A stretch of DNA of 64,000 bases, taken from contig CAVIKF010000002.1 in the NCBI GenBank assembly GCA_963643505.1, positions 1 to 64,000 on the forward strand. Reading direction: 5' to 3'. This document shows, one piece after another, positions 34,625-42,745 of the stretch. Position numbers and translations under genes: made by a program. Under the pieces are notes generated by a model. That model was not told where the DNA came from and searched no databases. It saw nothing but the letters and a program-made list of their open reading frames with translations. Each line of letters opens with the position of its first letter. Positions within the stretch are counted from its first letter, which is position 1. Source of the DNA: CAVEFW01 sp963643505. Lineage in GTDB: Bacteria > Actinomycetota > Coriobacteriia > Coriobacteriales > Eggerthellaceae.

Positions 34625-35680
34625 CTATTGGAGGCGGCTCACAAACCAATCTGCCATCGACAACAAGATATCGCGCTGCGCGGAGGACGGCAAAATCTCT
34701 ACAAGATTTTCTTTGGCATTTCGCGTCAGCTCAAACGCAAACTCACGAGCGTAGTCGATGGATCCGGATTTCTCCATGAGCTCAACCGCCTCGGCCAAGA
34801 TCACAGGATCCTCCTCCTTGGAAGAAAGGATCTCGATAAGACGCGCACGTGCCTCGGGTGTGGAATTTTGCAGGGCATGCACAACGATAAGCGTGCGCTT
34901 GCCCTCGGTGATATCGCTGCGGAAGTCCTTGCGGGTAGCCTCCTCGGTACCGACAAGGTTCAAAAGATCGTCTTGGATCTGGAACGCGAGTCCCGTGTCG
35001 AGACCATACTGGCGCATTCCCTCAACCGTATCGTCATCGGCACCTCCGATGATGGCACCAATCGCCAACGGCACGCCGCCGGAATAGTGGGCCGTCTTGC
35101 GAATAGCCATAAAAAGGTAATCCCCAGGGGTGATATCGAAACGCTCGTCACGCGCCCAACCGATATCCATAGCCTGACCTTCGACGGTGTATTGCGTCAT
35201 ATTGATAAGCTCGCGAACGATACGGATGCGTTGGGCGTCGTCAAGCAAAGGGTCATTCATAACAAGACCGTTGACGAGGCTCAAGGCAAGGTCACCCACA
35301 TTGATGGCGAGACCCTCACCGTAAGACAGGTGCATGCAGGGAAGGCCTCGGCGCGTCTTCGCATCATCAGCGATGTCGTCATGAATAAGCGCCGCAGTAT
35401 GGAAATGCTCGATTGCCGCAGCAGCGCGCGTCACACGCTCCAAGTCCCCGCCAACGGCTGCACATGCCGCATAGCAGATGAGCGGGCGGTGGCGCTTTCC
35501 CCCGTTTTGGCTGTACTCCAAAAGAGGCTGGTACAGATAGCGGGCAATATCGCGATGGCTACCTTCCTCGATATACGCATTGATGATATCGCCAACCGGT
35601 TGGGCGAACGTGTTCAGATAGCTCTCGAAGTCCGATGGGACCTCACCGACGGAGGCAATAACCTCAGTAATAGTTTTCAT
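34625..35680 (-). CDS. Polyprenyl diphosphate synthase (trans-isoprenyl type)
   Basis: 351 residues. GGKRHRP (60-66), first Asp-rich motif DDIADD (101-106), GQAMDIGW (168-175), KTAHYSGGVPLAIGA (195-209) and second motif QDDLLN (236-241) place it with the all-trans chain elongating synthases. It condenses isopentenyl diphosphate with allylic diphosphates to make quinone side chains or lipid-carrier precursors. The second Asp-rich motif ends in Asn instead of Asp. Chain length cannot be settled by eye. AGAAGAG precedes the ATG by 4 bases. It is the first gene of the minus-strand envelope/translation run. Confidence 0.92.
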   Translation of the reverse strand: MKTITEVIASVGEVPSDFESYLNTFAQPVGDIINAYIEEGSHRDIARYLYQPLLEYSQNGGKRHRPLICYAACAAVGGDLERVTRAAAAIEHFHTAALIHDDIADDAKTRRGLPCMHLSYGEGLAINVGDLALSLVNGLVMNDPLLDDAQRIRIVRELINMTQYTVEGQAMDIGWARDERFDITPGDYLFMAIRKTAHYSGGVPLAIGAIIGGADDDTVEGMRQYGLDTGLAFQIQDDLLNLVGTEEATRKDFRSDITEGKRTLIVVHALQNSTPEARARLIEILSSKEEDPVILAEAVELMEKSGSIDYAREFAFELTRNAKENLVEILPSSAQRDILLSMADWFVSRLQ

Positions 35681-35744
35681 GAAACTCTTCTCTAGGTCTG
35701 GTTAGAAAAAACACATGCGGAAGAAGATAACAGAATACCACGGC

Positions 35745-35766
35745 AAAAAGGACAACTGCTTTCCTT
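35745..35766 (-). terminator. Weak terminator after tRNA-Leu(TAA)
   Basis: On the minus strand AAGGA, a 9-base loop and TCCTT running into TTTTT (complement of 35745-35749). The stem is only five base pairs. Confidence 0.4.
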
Positions 35767-35794
35767 CGAGCAATTGTTTCGCTCTATGGGCAAT

Positions 35795-35877
<83 letters not shown>

Positions 35878-36020
35878 GTTTTTGGTTGCCAGCACATGGT
35901 ATCAAATGTCTGCGGTTAGTGAAAACGTGAACCGATGTCAGCTTTGCTGTGTTATCCTGAACTCGCTCTGGCATTACACGAACCAAAAACACAACACGAT
36001 GCGTCGAGGGGCTTTTTTTC

Positions 36021-37316
36021 TTGGCACAAAACGGGAACATCGTCGACTTCAACGAGGCGCGCGCCGCTTCGTCGGTCCGTCGTGCCCGGGATTATGCGGA
36101 TAGCCTGGCAAGCACCATGGCCGCCTCCGACCGTCGTCGCGCCCGTGTCAACGCGCGTAACGCCTCCGACACCGCAAGCACCCGTCCCAGCTGGTTGGAC
36201 CTTGACACCCCCTCTGCCGCCTTCACGGATTGGCAACCGGCCACGCGTACAAGCGGCTTCGCGCATTCCCACGCGGATCGCTCCCGCAGCTTCTCCGGTC
36301 AAGACGCCACCAGCTCCACCTCTCGGGGCCAAGGCGCTTTGCCCCATTGGCTGAAGGACGCCTACGCGGAACTCGAAGACGCCGTGACAAACTCCGGTGT
36401 CGCTTCGGGGTTTAGCTCCAGCCCATCGGCCCGACCGACAACAGGACGCCCCAGCAGCGCCTATTCTTTCAACACCGCGGACCTCGATGCCGAGACGACC
36501 ACGAGACGTCGCTCCTGTGCCCACCCGAAGCAGCGCTCCCGCAGCTTCTCCGGCTCACCAACCACCAGGAGCGACCGTTCTCGTGCCCAAGGCTCTCCCC
36601 GTGCCGCCGTCTTTGACGAGGAGTCGATAAACGAGGAAAGTGAGGCTCCCAAGAAGGGCCTTCTCTCCAAGATTGGCGAGCTCAAGAAATCGGCAACAAA
36701 GAGCAAGGCCGATCGCCAATTTGATCGCCAGTTCGGCGACGAATCGAACATGGAGACCGATCAACCGGGACCGCGTGCCGCCGTTTACAAGGGGGAGATG
36801 GGCCAACAACAACGCTATGCCCAACGCCTCCAACAAAACTCTTCCTATGAGTACGGCAATTTTGGGTCGGCTCAACGTCGCGCCTATCGTGACATCGAGG
36901 GAGATGCCCACACACCACGCACGAAGAGGATGGGCCACCCGGTCCTCAAGGTCGGTGCCGCCGCGTTCGCCCTCGTCATCTGCGCAGGCGTCTTTATGTT
37001 CCCAACCATCCAATCCTATTATCAAGCCATGCGTGAGCATGACCGCCTTGAAGCCGAGTACCAAGCCATCGAGGAGCGCAACGACGCCCTTCGAAGCAAC
37101 ATCGAGTCCCTCTCCTCCGACGAGGGAGTGGCCGCCTATGCCCACGAGCAATATGGATGGGTCAAGCCCGGTGAGCAAACCGCCACGGTTCAAGGCCTCG
37201 AGCTTACTCCGAGCGACGGATTGGAGAACGTCAACGCCAGCATCCAAAGCGGTAGCGTCAAAGCCCCTGAGACGTGGTATTCACCCGTTCTCGACAAGGT
37301 TTTCGGCTTCGAATAG
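36021..37316 (+). CDS. DivIC/FtsB-like septum-formation protein with long cytoplasmic head
   Basis: 431 residues from TTG 36021 (GAGGGG about 9 bases upstream). Residues 1-308 are Arg/Ser-rich and probably disordered, with two RSRSFSG repeats. A membrane helix (about 312-332, VLKVGAAAFALVICAGVFMF) is followed by a coiled coil (335-368) and EQYGWVKPGE, the FtsB/DivIC ending that joins FtsL and DivIB/FtsQ in the divisome. Bacterial homologues are usually 100-200 residues, so the 300-residue head is unusual. Co-oriented with the downstream MntR-like gene. Confidence 0.85.
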   Translation: MAQNGNIVDFNEARAASSVRRARDYADSLASTMAASDRRRARVNARNASDTASTRPSWLDLDTPSAAFTDWQPATRTSGFAHSHADRSRSFSGQDATSSTSRGQGALPHWLKDAYAELEDAVTNSGVASGFSSSPSARPTTGRPSSAYSFNTADLDAETTTRRRSCAHPKQRSRSFSGSPTTRSDRSRAQGSPRAAVFDEESINEESEAPKKGLLSKIGELKKSATKSKADRQFDRQFGDESNMETDQPGPRAAVYKGEMGQQQRYAQRLQQNSSYEYGNFGSAQRRAYRDIEGDAHTPRTKRMGHPVLKVGAAAFALVICAGVFMFPTIQSYYQAMREHDRLEAEYQAIEERNDALRSNIESLSSDEGVAAYAHEQYGWVKPGEQTATVQGLELTPSDGLENVNASIQSGSVKAPETWYSPVLDKVFGFE

Positions 37317-37487
37317 TCGGACTTGACCTGGGCTCCCCGCTTTCGCCCCCCCATCTTCGTCCCTCCCCATCTTTGCCCTTCCCGGACGCTCCTTTTGGCC
37401 AAACTTCAGCACCGACGCCTTTTGATGTCTCGGCAGTCCTTCGCCCCCTTGTGCTACCATGCACCTGACAAGCGATTGGAGGCACCC

Positions 37488-37874
37488 ATGGAAAAAATGT
37501 CCATGTCCCACGAAGACTATCTCGAGACCATCGTCATGCTCGGCGGCACGACCTCCAAGCCCGTCCGCTCTGTCGACATTGCAAACAAACTCGGCGTCTC
37601 AAAGGCTTCCGTCTCGAAAGCAATTTCCCTGCTAAAAGACCGTGGCTTGGTTGTCCAACCCTATTACGGCGACATCACTTTGACCGAGGAGGGCTTTGCA
37701 TATGGGTCCTCCATACTTGAACGCCACACCCTGTTGACCGCGTTTCTGAACAAGGCCCTCGGCATCCCTACTGAGACGGCAGAGGAAGAGGCATGCCTCA
37801 TGGAGCACGCCATCAGCGACGAGTCCTTTGAAAAGTGGACCGCCTACATCAAGGGCCTCGACATCCTCGAGTAA
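37488..37874 (+). CDS. DtxR/MntR-family metal-dependent regulator
   Basis: 128 residues from ATG 37488 (GGAGG five bases upstream); the frame is open 55 codons further up but without a ribosome site. Winged helix at about 5-65 (HEDYLETIVML, VRSVDIANKLGVSKASVSKAIS), then the dimerisation and metal domain (ERHTLLTAFL, EEACLMEHAIS). Counterparts of the MntR metal ligands Asp8, Glu11, His77, Glu99, Glu102 and His103 are visible. No C-terminal SH3-like domain, so MntR-like rather than DtxR/IdeR-like. It likely represses Mn or Fe uptake; targets are not in the window. Confidence 0.9.
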   Translation: MEKMSMSHEDYLETIVMLGGTTSKPVRSVDIANKLGVSKASVSKAISLLKDRGLVVQPYYGDITLTEEGFAYGSSILERHTLLTAFLNKALGIPTETAEEEACLMEHAISDESFEKWTAYIKGLDILE

Positions 37875-38002
37875 CCCGCACTATTCGACAACGTAGCAAG
37901 GCCCCTTCTGAGCGCCCACAAAACCGTCCCATTCCAAAAAAACCTCCCAATTCTTACGGACAAGAAACGGGAGACAATTCGCGGGAGCGTCTCTTTTAGC
38001 AC

Positions 38003-38027
38003 AAAAAAAGGGGCACCGAAGCGCCCC
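38003..38027 (-). terminator. Terminator of effector-only LysR gene
   Basis: GGGGC (38010-38014) and GCCCC (38023-38027), followed on the minus strand by seven T (complement of 38003-38009). Confidence 0.8.
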
Positions 38028-38047
38028 TACAAGGGTCTGGCAACAAT

Positions 38048-38698
38048 CTAGCGCATATAGCGTTCGAGTTGCTTGGCGAGAATTTCGACAAATCGCCGAC
38101 CGGCAGGGCCCATCTCGACACTCTTTTTCGCGACATAGCCGAGCGTGATCGTCGCATTGCTCTCCAAAGGCACCGTAGTCAGGGAGGTACCATCGGCGAT
38201 GCCGACGAGGATGCCACTCGTAATCGTGTAGCCGTTGACGGCAGCGGCGAGCTCGGAGAGGCTCGCACGATCCGTCAGCGCGATGGACTTAGAGCGCGGG
38301 ACATCACCGAAACACTCCTCGAAGAAGGCTGCGGGGGCGTCTTCTTCTTGTTCAAAATACAAGTAGGGCCAATCGGACAGGTCGTCGAGATACAGGAACT
38401 TCGCATTGGAAAGCGGATGGCTGTTCGGAAGAGCAACGCACGGCGCGCCGTCGGCAACCGCCGTGAAAACCAATCCGCGCTCCTCGAGAGCCTCCTCGAG
38501 CGCCGGGCGAGTAGCAGCGGTCATCATCAAGACACCGAGCTCGCTTTTGCCCGCAGCAACGTCCTCGATGACTCCGCGCGTCGTACGATCTCGCAACGCG
38601 TAATGGTAGCTCTCGCCCCCCATCGCCAAAATCGTGTGTGCGAAAACCTGCACGTCAAACAGATAGTGTTGTCCAGAAACCGCAAACGTCGTCTTCAT
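38048..38698 (-). CDS. LysR-type effector-binding domain protein lacking the DNA-binding domain
   Basis: 216 residues. The whole length resembles the periplasmic-binding-like effector domain of LysR regulators (GVIEDVAAGKSELGVLMMT; PCVALPNSHPLSNAKFLYLDDLSDWPYLYF). There is no N-terminal winged helix, and none is found in other frames of the 240 bases upstream. The start is not an artefact: AAGGGG lies 7 bases before the ATG, and the gene has its own terminator. It may be a ligand-sensing partner of another regulator or a decayed LysR gene. The CoA ligase gene lies upstream on the same strand. Confidence 0.72.
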   Translation of the reverse strand: MKTTFAVSGQHYLFDVQVFAHTILAMGGESYHYALRDRTTRGVIEDVAAGKSELGVLMMTAATRPALEEALEERGLVFTAVADGAPCVALPNSHPLSNAKFLYLDDLSDWPYLYFEQEEDAPAAFFEECFGDVPRSKSIALTDRASLSELAAAVNGYTITSGILVGIADGTSLTTVPLESNATITLGYVAKKSVEMGPAGRRFVEILAKQLERYMR

Positions 38699-38774
38699 AG
38701 CCGTCCCCTTTCACCAGGCGCAAGCCAGCCTTTACGTCGATGGCTCCATCATACTCCTATGTACACAATTATTT

Positions 38775-38789
38775 CGATAGCTAGTTATA
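38775..38789 (-). promoter_or_regulatory. Promoter element shared with the CoA-ligase gene (copy 1)
   Basis: On the minus strand TATAACTAGCTATCG, in which TATAAC is a plausible -10. The start codon is 77 bases downstream. Compare 40359-40372. Confidence 0.5.
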
Positions 38790-38877
38790 GATTAAATCGA
38801 ATGCCGGGTTATGCTCTGGGCCGTCACGCAAAGCTCCACCCAAGACTTAACACAAGCCTTTCCACAAACCTTCACGC

Positions 38878-38916
38878 AAAAAGAGGCCCGCGGCGCAACT
38901 CAACACCACGGGCCTC
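38878..38916 (-). terminator. Terminator of the CoA-ligase gene
   Basis: GAGGCCCG (38883-38890) and CGGGCCTC (38909-38916), an 8-bp stem followed on the minus strand by TTTTT (complement of 38878-38882). Confidence 0.88.
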
Positions 38917-38941
38917 ACATGCTTGACGGAACAAATGGGGA

Positions 38942-40276
38942 TTAACGCTCGTCGACGAAACGCTTGGCCTTGTGCTCGGCGGATACACCCAACCCGTCGG
39001 TGTCGAACACCAAGACCTTGGAGGGGCGAACACCGCAGTGGGCCTTGAGAGACGCCTCAACACGCTTGGAGATCTCGTCGAAGGGCTCATCGGATCCGAA
39101 GACGCGCTCGACGGAAACCTCATACTTCGTGGTGTAGTTCTCCGTGAAGGCGCGAATGCGATACTCGCCAGACAGACCCTGGTCGTTACGGACAACGTGC
39201 TCGATATCGGAGGGAAAGACGTTGACAGCGCTGACGATCATCATCTCATCCTTGCGGCCCTGAATGTGGATACGGCAATGGGTGCGGCCACACTTGCAAG
39301 GCTTCGTGTCGACATAGCCGATATCGCCGGAACGGAAGCGGATCATCGGACGTGCATGCTTCTTCAGCGTCGTGTAGGTGATCTCGCCGACCTGGCCGGG
39401 CTCGAGAACCTCACCGGTGGTCGGGTCAACGGTCTCGACGAGGATTTGGTCCTCGATCATGTGGAGGCCGTCCTTCTCCTCACACATGCCAGCACACGCG
39501 CCATAGATGTCGGAGAGACCGAAGAAGTCGTAAACGGACGCGTCCCAGATCTCCTCGATCGCCTGGCGGGTGGACTCCACGGAGCCGCCGGGCTCACCGG
39601 AGATGATAATGGTCTTGAGACTAGCGAAGTCGACCTTTGGGTCATAACCCTTCTCGATGGCCTTTTGGCCAAGCAGCCAAGCGTAGCTCGGAGAGGACCA
39701 CATGAAGGTCGGCTTGTAGTGCTTCATAGCCCAAAGCAATCGATCGGAGGGAACGGCGCCGACCCAGATACCTAAGGCACCAAGCTCTTGGGCACCGAGA
39801 ACGCAGGGGCCGCCAACGTAGAGGGCGAAGTTCATTCCATGCAAGTAGCGGTCATTGGGGCGCATGCCTGCTTGCCAAAACAAACGAGCCTCGGCGTGGA
39901 TGAAGTCGTCGAAGTCCTTTTGGTTGAAAGGGCTCATCGTGGGGACGCCCGTAGATCCCGAAGACGTGGCCATGTAGACGACGTCATCCTCGGGAACGCA
40001 GCAAAGCTCGCCGAAGAAAGAGCCAACGCCTTGGGTGTCACGCTCGGTTTGCTTGGCGATAAAGGGGAACTTGGCAAGATCCGCAAGCGTCTTGAGGTCG
40101 TCGGGATGAACGCCCGCCTCGTCCCAAGCACGCTTGTAGTAGGTGCCGTTCTCGTATGCGAACTTCAGCTCGTCCTTGAGCAACTCGAGTTGGAGCTTCT
40201 CAAGCTCCTCGCGCGGCATGGTTTCGATCTCGCGATCGTAGTACTTTTCGTCATAGGACAAATCCTTCTTAGCCAT
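38942..40276 (-). CDS. Phenylacetate-CoA ligase family adenylate-forming enzyme (PaaK-like)
   Basis: 444 residues. The ATP motif SSGSTGVPT (about 105-113), SGEPGG, FFGLSDIYG and the RFRSGDIGY block are those of PaaK-type AMP-forming CoA ligases. KCGRTHCRIHIQGRKDEMM contains Cys residues typical of the family. It activates an aromatic or related carboxylic acid with ATP and CoA. In anaerobes such enzymes often serve aryl-acetate or indole-acetate metabolism; the substrate here is open. ATG 40276 follows GAGGAG by five bases. It has its own promoter region and terminator. Confidence 0.92.
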   Translation of the reverse strand: MAKKDLSYDEKYYDREIETMPREELEKLQLELLKDELKFAYENGTYYKRAWDEAGVHPDDLKTLADLAKFPFIAKQTERDTQGVGSFFGELCCVPEDDVVYMATSSGSTGVPTMSPFNQKDFDDFIHAEARLFWQAGMRPNDRYLHGMNFALYVGGPCVLGAQELGALGIWVGAVPSDRLLWAMKHYKPTFMWSSPSYAWLLGQKAIEKGYDPKVDFASLKTIIISGEPGGSVESTRQAIEEIWDASVYDFFGLSDIYGACAGMCEEKDGLHMIEDQILVETVDPTTGEVLEPGQVGEITYTTLKKHARPMIRFRSGDIGYVDTKPCKCGRTHCRIHIQGRKDEMMIVSAVNVFPSDIEHVVRNDQGLSGEYRIRAFTENYTTKYEVSVERVFGSDEPFDEISKRVEASLKAHCGVRPSKVLVFDTDGLGVSAEHKAKRFVDER

Positions 40277-40358
40277 CAAAGCTCCTCTCGGTCCCTGACG
40301 CCCGGTTCAAAAAATCGTCTTGTCCGGGCGCATCGATTCAACGCCTTAGTCGGATTAG

Positions 40359-40372
40359 CGATAGCTAGTATA
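40359..40372 (-). promoter_or_regulatory. Promoter element of the CoA-ligase gene (copy 2)
   Basis: On the minus strand TATACTAGCTATCG; TATACT is a good -10. It is the same as the element before the effector-only LysR gene apart from one missing A. The start codon is 83 bases downstream. Confidence 0.55.
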
Positions 40373-40410
40373 AGCGGGGAGAACGGTATTCTTACCCACC
40401 GATTTGACCG

Positions 40411-40437
40411 CAGCTAGTTATCGATAAAACCGATAAC
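40411..40437. promoter_or_regulatory. Inverted repeat upstream of CoA-ligase promoter
   Basis: GTTATCG (40417-40423) and CGATAAC (40431-40437), with a 7-base spacer. The left part, AGCTAGTTAT at 40412-40421, repeats the AGCTAGTTAT core found at 38779-38788. No T-run follows, so it is an operator candidate rather than a terminator. Confidence 0.55.
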
Positions 40438-40453
40438 TCGGAATACGCTTTTC

Positions 40454-41119
40454 TTAATTGCCAAACCCCAAGGTCAAAGCAACGAGCTCGGAGGGCGCCT
40501 CCACCACATACGTTGGGTGATCCTTTTTAAGGACCTCGAGCGAAAACACGCCCCAAGACACCGCAACAGTGTCACACCCGGCAGCATTACCCGCTTGGAT
40601 GTCGTAGGGACTGTCACCGACGTACAGACACGCATCCGCATCGAGACCCAAACGTCGACACCCTTCCATGACAGGACCAGGATCGGGTTTGTGGGCGGGA
40701 AAATCATCGGGGCCGATCACAAAGTCAAAATATTCCGTAAGTCCGCAACAGCGAATTCCGCGCAAAGCGAGAGCGTGCCGCTTGCTCGTCACCACGGCAA
40801 GAGGAACGTGTTTTTCCTTCAGCGCCGAAAGCATTTCGGGCACCCCTGAAAACCCGCGGATCATCTCGTCATGCACGCGTTCGTTGTGCTCTCGGTACAC
40901 ACCGGCCAGCTCCGCGCCCCGTCTCCTGTCTCCGTCGGCAAAGTACACCATCTGGGCGTCAAGGGGGGTTCCCACCAAAGACATAAGCTCTTCATCAGAA
41001 AACTCCCGCCCCAGGTAGGTGCGGGTGGAATAGCGCATAGAGCCAAGAATCAACTCGTAGGTGTCAATGAGGGTCCCGTCAAGATCAAACAATACCGCCT
41101 TGTAGCCCCTGTCGTCCAT
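40454..41119 (-). CDS. HAD-superfamily hydrolase (phosphoglycolate phosphatase-like)
   Basis: 221 residues. Motif I FDLDGTLIDT (11-20, nucleophile Asp), motif II VVTSKR, motif III lysine in HKPDP, and motif IV YVGDSPYDI. A four-helix cap between motifs I and II makes it subfamily IA (Gph/PpaX-like). It dephosphorylates a small phosphorylated metabolite. GAGAG precedes the ATG by about 6 bases. It lies upstream of the CoA-ligase gene on the same strand, but the 177-base gap holds a separate promoter. Confidence 0.9.
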   Translation of the reverse strand: MDDRGYKAVLFDLDGTLIDTYELILGSMRYSTRTYLGREFSDEELMSLVGTPLDAQMVYFADGDRRRGAELAGVYREHNERVHDEMIRGFSGVPEMLSALKEKHVPLAVVTSKRHALALRGIRCCGLTEYFDFVIGPDDFPAHKPDPGPVMEGCRRLGLDADACLYVGDSPYDIQAGNAAGCDTVAVSWGVFSLEVLKKDHPTYVVEAPSELVALTLGFGN

Positions 41120-41384
41120 AATCGGCTCTCTCCTTATCTCAAATAGTCACAAGCGTTAGACTACCACGCGCACCTCTCAAACGACGTGCGCGCTTGCCCG
41201 TAAACCTCTACCCACGAACCTCTCGAGCAGCATGTCAATTCTGTGCACGTATGGCACGACGGGGGGCTTTGTGCAAAAATGTATTAGTTAAAGCCTCGCG
41301 CCAAAAAGCAAGGTTTTGGATCGGATGAGAACACCCTCAGCGCCCAACCGAGCGCAGCGCAAACGTAGCCGAAAAGGAGCATCC

Positions 41385-42299
41385 ATGGGTTTCCTGTCTC
41401 GTTTCGAGAACAAGATGGAAGACGCGGTCGAAGGTGCGGCAGGAAGCCTGTCCCGTTCACCTATCTCCCCTGTTCAGATCTCGAAAAAATGCGAACGCCA
41501 AATGATGCGCAACAAGATGGTTGGCGTCGGCAAGGAGTATGCACCGACCCTTTATACCGTCTTGGTCAACGGCAACGACGATCAAAACCTTTTCAGCTTC
41601 TATCCGACGCTCTCGGGAGAGATTGAGACCTGCCTCAAGGCGGCGGCAACCCGGGAAGGCCTGTACATGGACGGCCAGCCCCTCGTCCGCTTCATCGTCG
41701 ACAGCAACCTCAAGCACGGACGATTCGACGTCATCGCCGAAGTCGTTGCTTCCGCCATCATCAAACAGCTGCGCCTTGAGGAGATGGAGCGCTATGGCAT
41801 TGCCAGCCCCGTGCAAGGCGCGAATCGCCGTCCCGCTTCCCCTTATGACGAGCCCTCCTACGACGAAATCTCTTTTGACTCTTCAAACGACGAGGACGCT
41901 TTCGACCCCTTTGCGCCGCAAACCGCGGCCCCGTCCTCCAATTCCGCCGCTTCGGGACTCGACGTCCCCCCCTCCCCATCCGAGACGATTGCCTTTGATG
42001 GTGAGTCCAGGCTCACCACGGCACGTCTCGACGACATCACCAACAACCGTACCCATTTCCTTCAGGCAAGCCCCCTGGTCGCGGGACGCGCCAACGAAAA
42101 CGACATCATCATCCCCGACATCAACGCAAGTCGCAGACATGCTGAGTTTTCCCGTCGCGGCAACGCGTGGTACGTCAGAGACCTCGGGTCCAAAAACGGT
42201 ACGCAAGTCAACGGCGAGACGATTCACCAACCCGTCGCTCTGATCGAGGGCGACCGTCTTACCATGGGTCTCACCGACTACGTGTTCTCCACGAAATAA
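41385..42299 (+). CDS. fhaA: FhaA-like protein (DUF3662 plus C-terminal FHA domain)
   Basis: 304 residues from ATG 41385 (AAGGAG five bases upstream). The N-terminal DUF3662/FhaA domain covers about 1-125 (GFLSRFENKMEDAVEGAAG...). A disordered acidic linker follows, then an FHA domain at about 226-300 with G234-R235, SRRH and NGT, the phosphothreonine-binding residues. In Mycobacterium FhaA binds PknB-phosphorylated proteins and regulates wall-precursor flipping. It is the first gene of the fhaA-fhaB-pstP-SEDS/PBP-pknB cluster. Confidence 0.92.
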   Translation: MGFLSRFENKMEDAVEGAAGSLSRSPISPVQISKKCERQMMRNKMVGVGKEYAPTLYTVLVNGNDDQNLFSFYPTLSGEIETCLKAAATREGLYMDGQPLVRFIVDSNLKHGRFDVIAEVVASAIIKQLRLEEMERYGIASPVQGANRRPASPYDEPSYDEISFDSSNDEDAFDPFAPQTAAPSSNSAASGLDVPPSPSETIAFDGESRLTTARLDDITNNRTHFLQASPLVAGRANENDIIIPDINASRRHAEFSRRGNAWYVRDLGSKNGTQVNGETIHQPVALIEGDRLTMGLTDYVFSTK

Positions 42300-42331
42300 C
42301 GAGACCCCCGAACGAGTAAGCAGGCTCATAT

Positions 42332-42745
42332 ATGATTGATCAAACCCTTTTAGTCGGCCGCCTTTTGTTTGTGGCGTTGCTGTTCTTGTTCCTCTTCGCA
42401 ATCATGAAGACGGGCGTCGGATTGGTACGTGGCCAGCGCAAGAAGGAAAAGACCTGGTCTGTCACGGTCGAAAAGGGCCCCAAAGAGTTGCGTGGCATCT
42501 CCCTTTCCGTACGCGGTCCCGTCATCGTCGGCCGCAGCCCTGAGGCGGATATCGTCATCGGTGCCTCCTACGTCTCGGCCCGCCACGCCCGCTTCACCCT
42601 CATGGGCAACAACCTGTTTGTCGAAGATCTCGGCTCCACCAACGGAACCACCATCAACAATCAGCCCGTGGTCCAACCAACCGCATGCGCCAACGGCGAC
42701 GTGGTTCGCGTTGGCGACGTGGCTATGCGAGTAAGGTTAAGCTAA
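42332..42745 (+). CDS. fhaB: FhaB/FipA-like membrane FHA protein
   Basis: 137 residues. One membrane helix (about 5-25) and a cytoplasmic FHA domain (about 60-135) with GRSPEADIVI, SARHARF and STNGT. It is likely a phosphothreonine adaptor between kinase and division proteins at the membrane. The ribosome site is weak. Its stop codon overlaps the phosphatase start by one base (TAATG), showing translational coupling. Confidence 0.92.
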   Translation: MIDQTLLVGRLLFVALLFLFLFAIMKTGVGLVRGQRKKEKTWSVTVEKGPKELRGISLSVRGPVIVGRSPEADIVIGASYVSARHARFTLMGNNLFVEDLGSTNGTTINNQPVVQPTACANGDVVRVGDVAMRVRLS

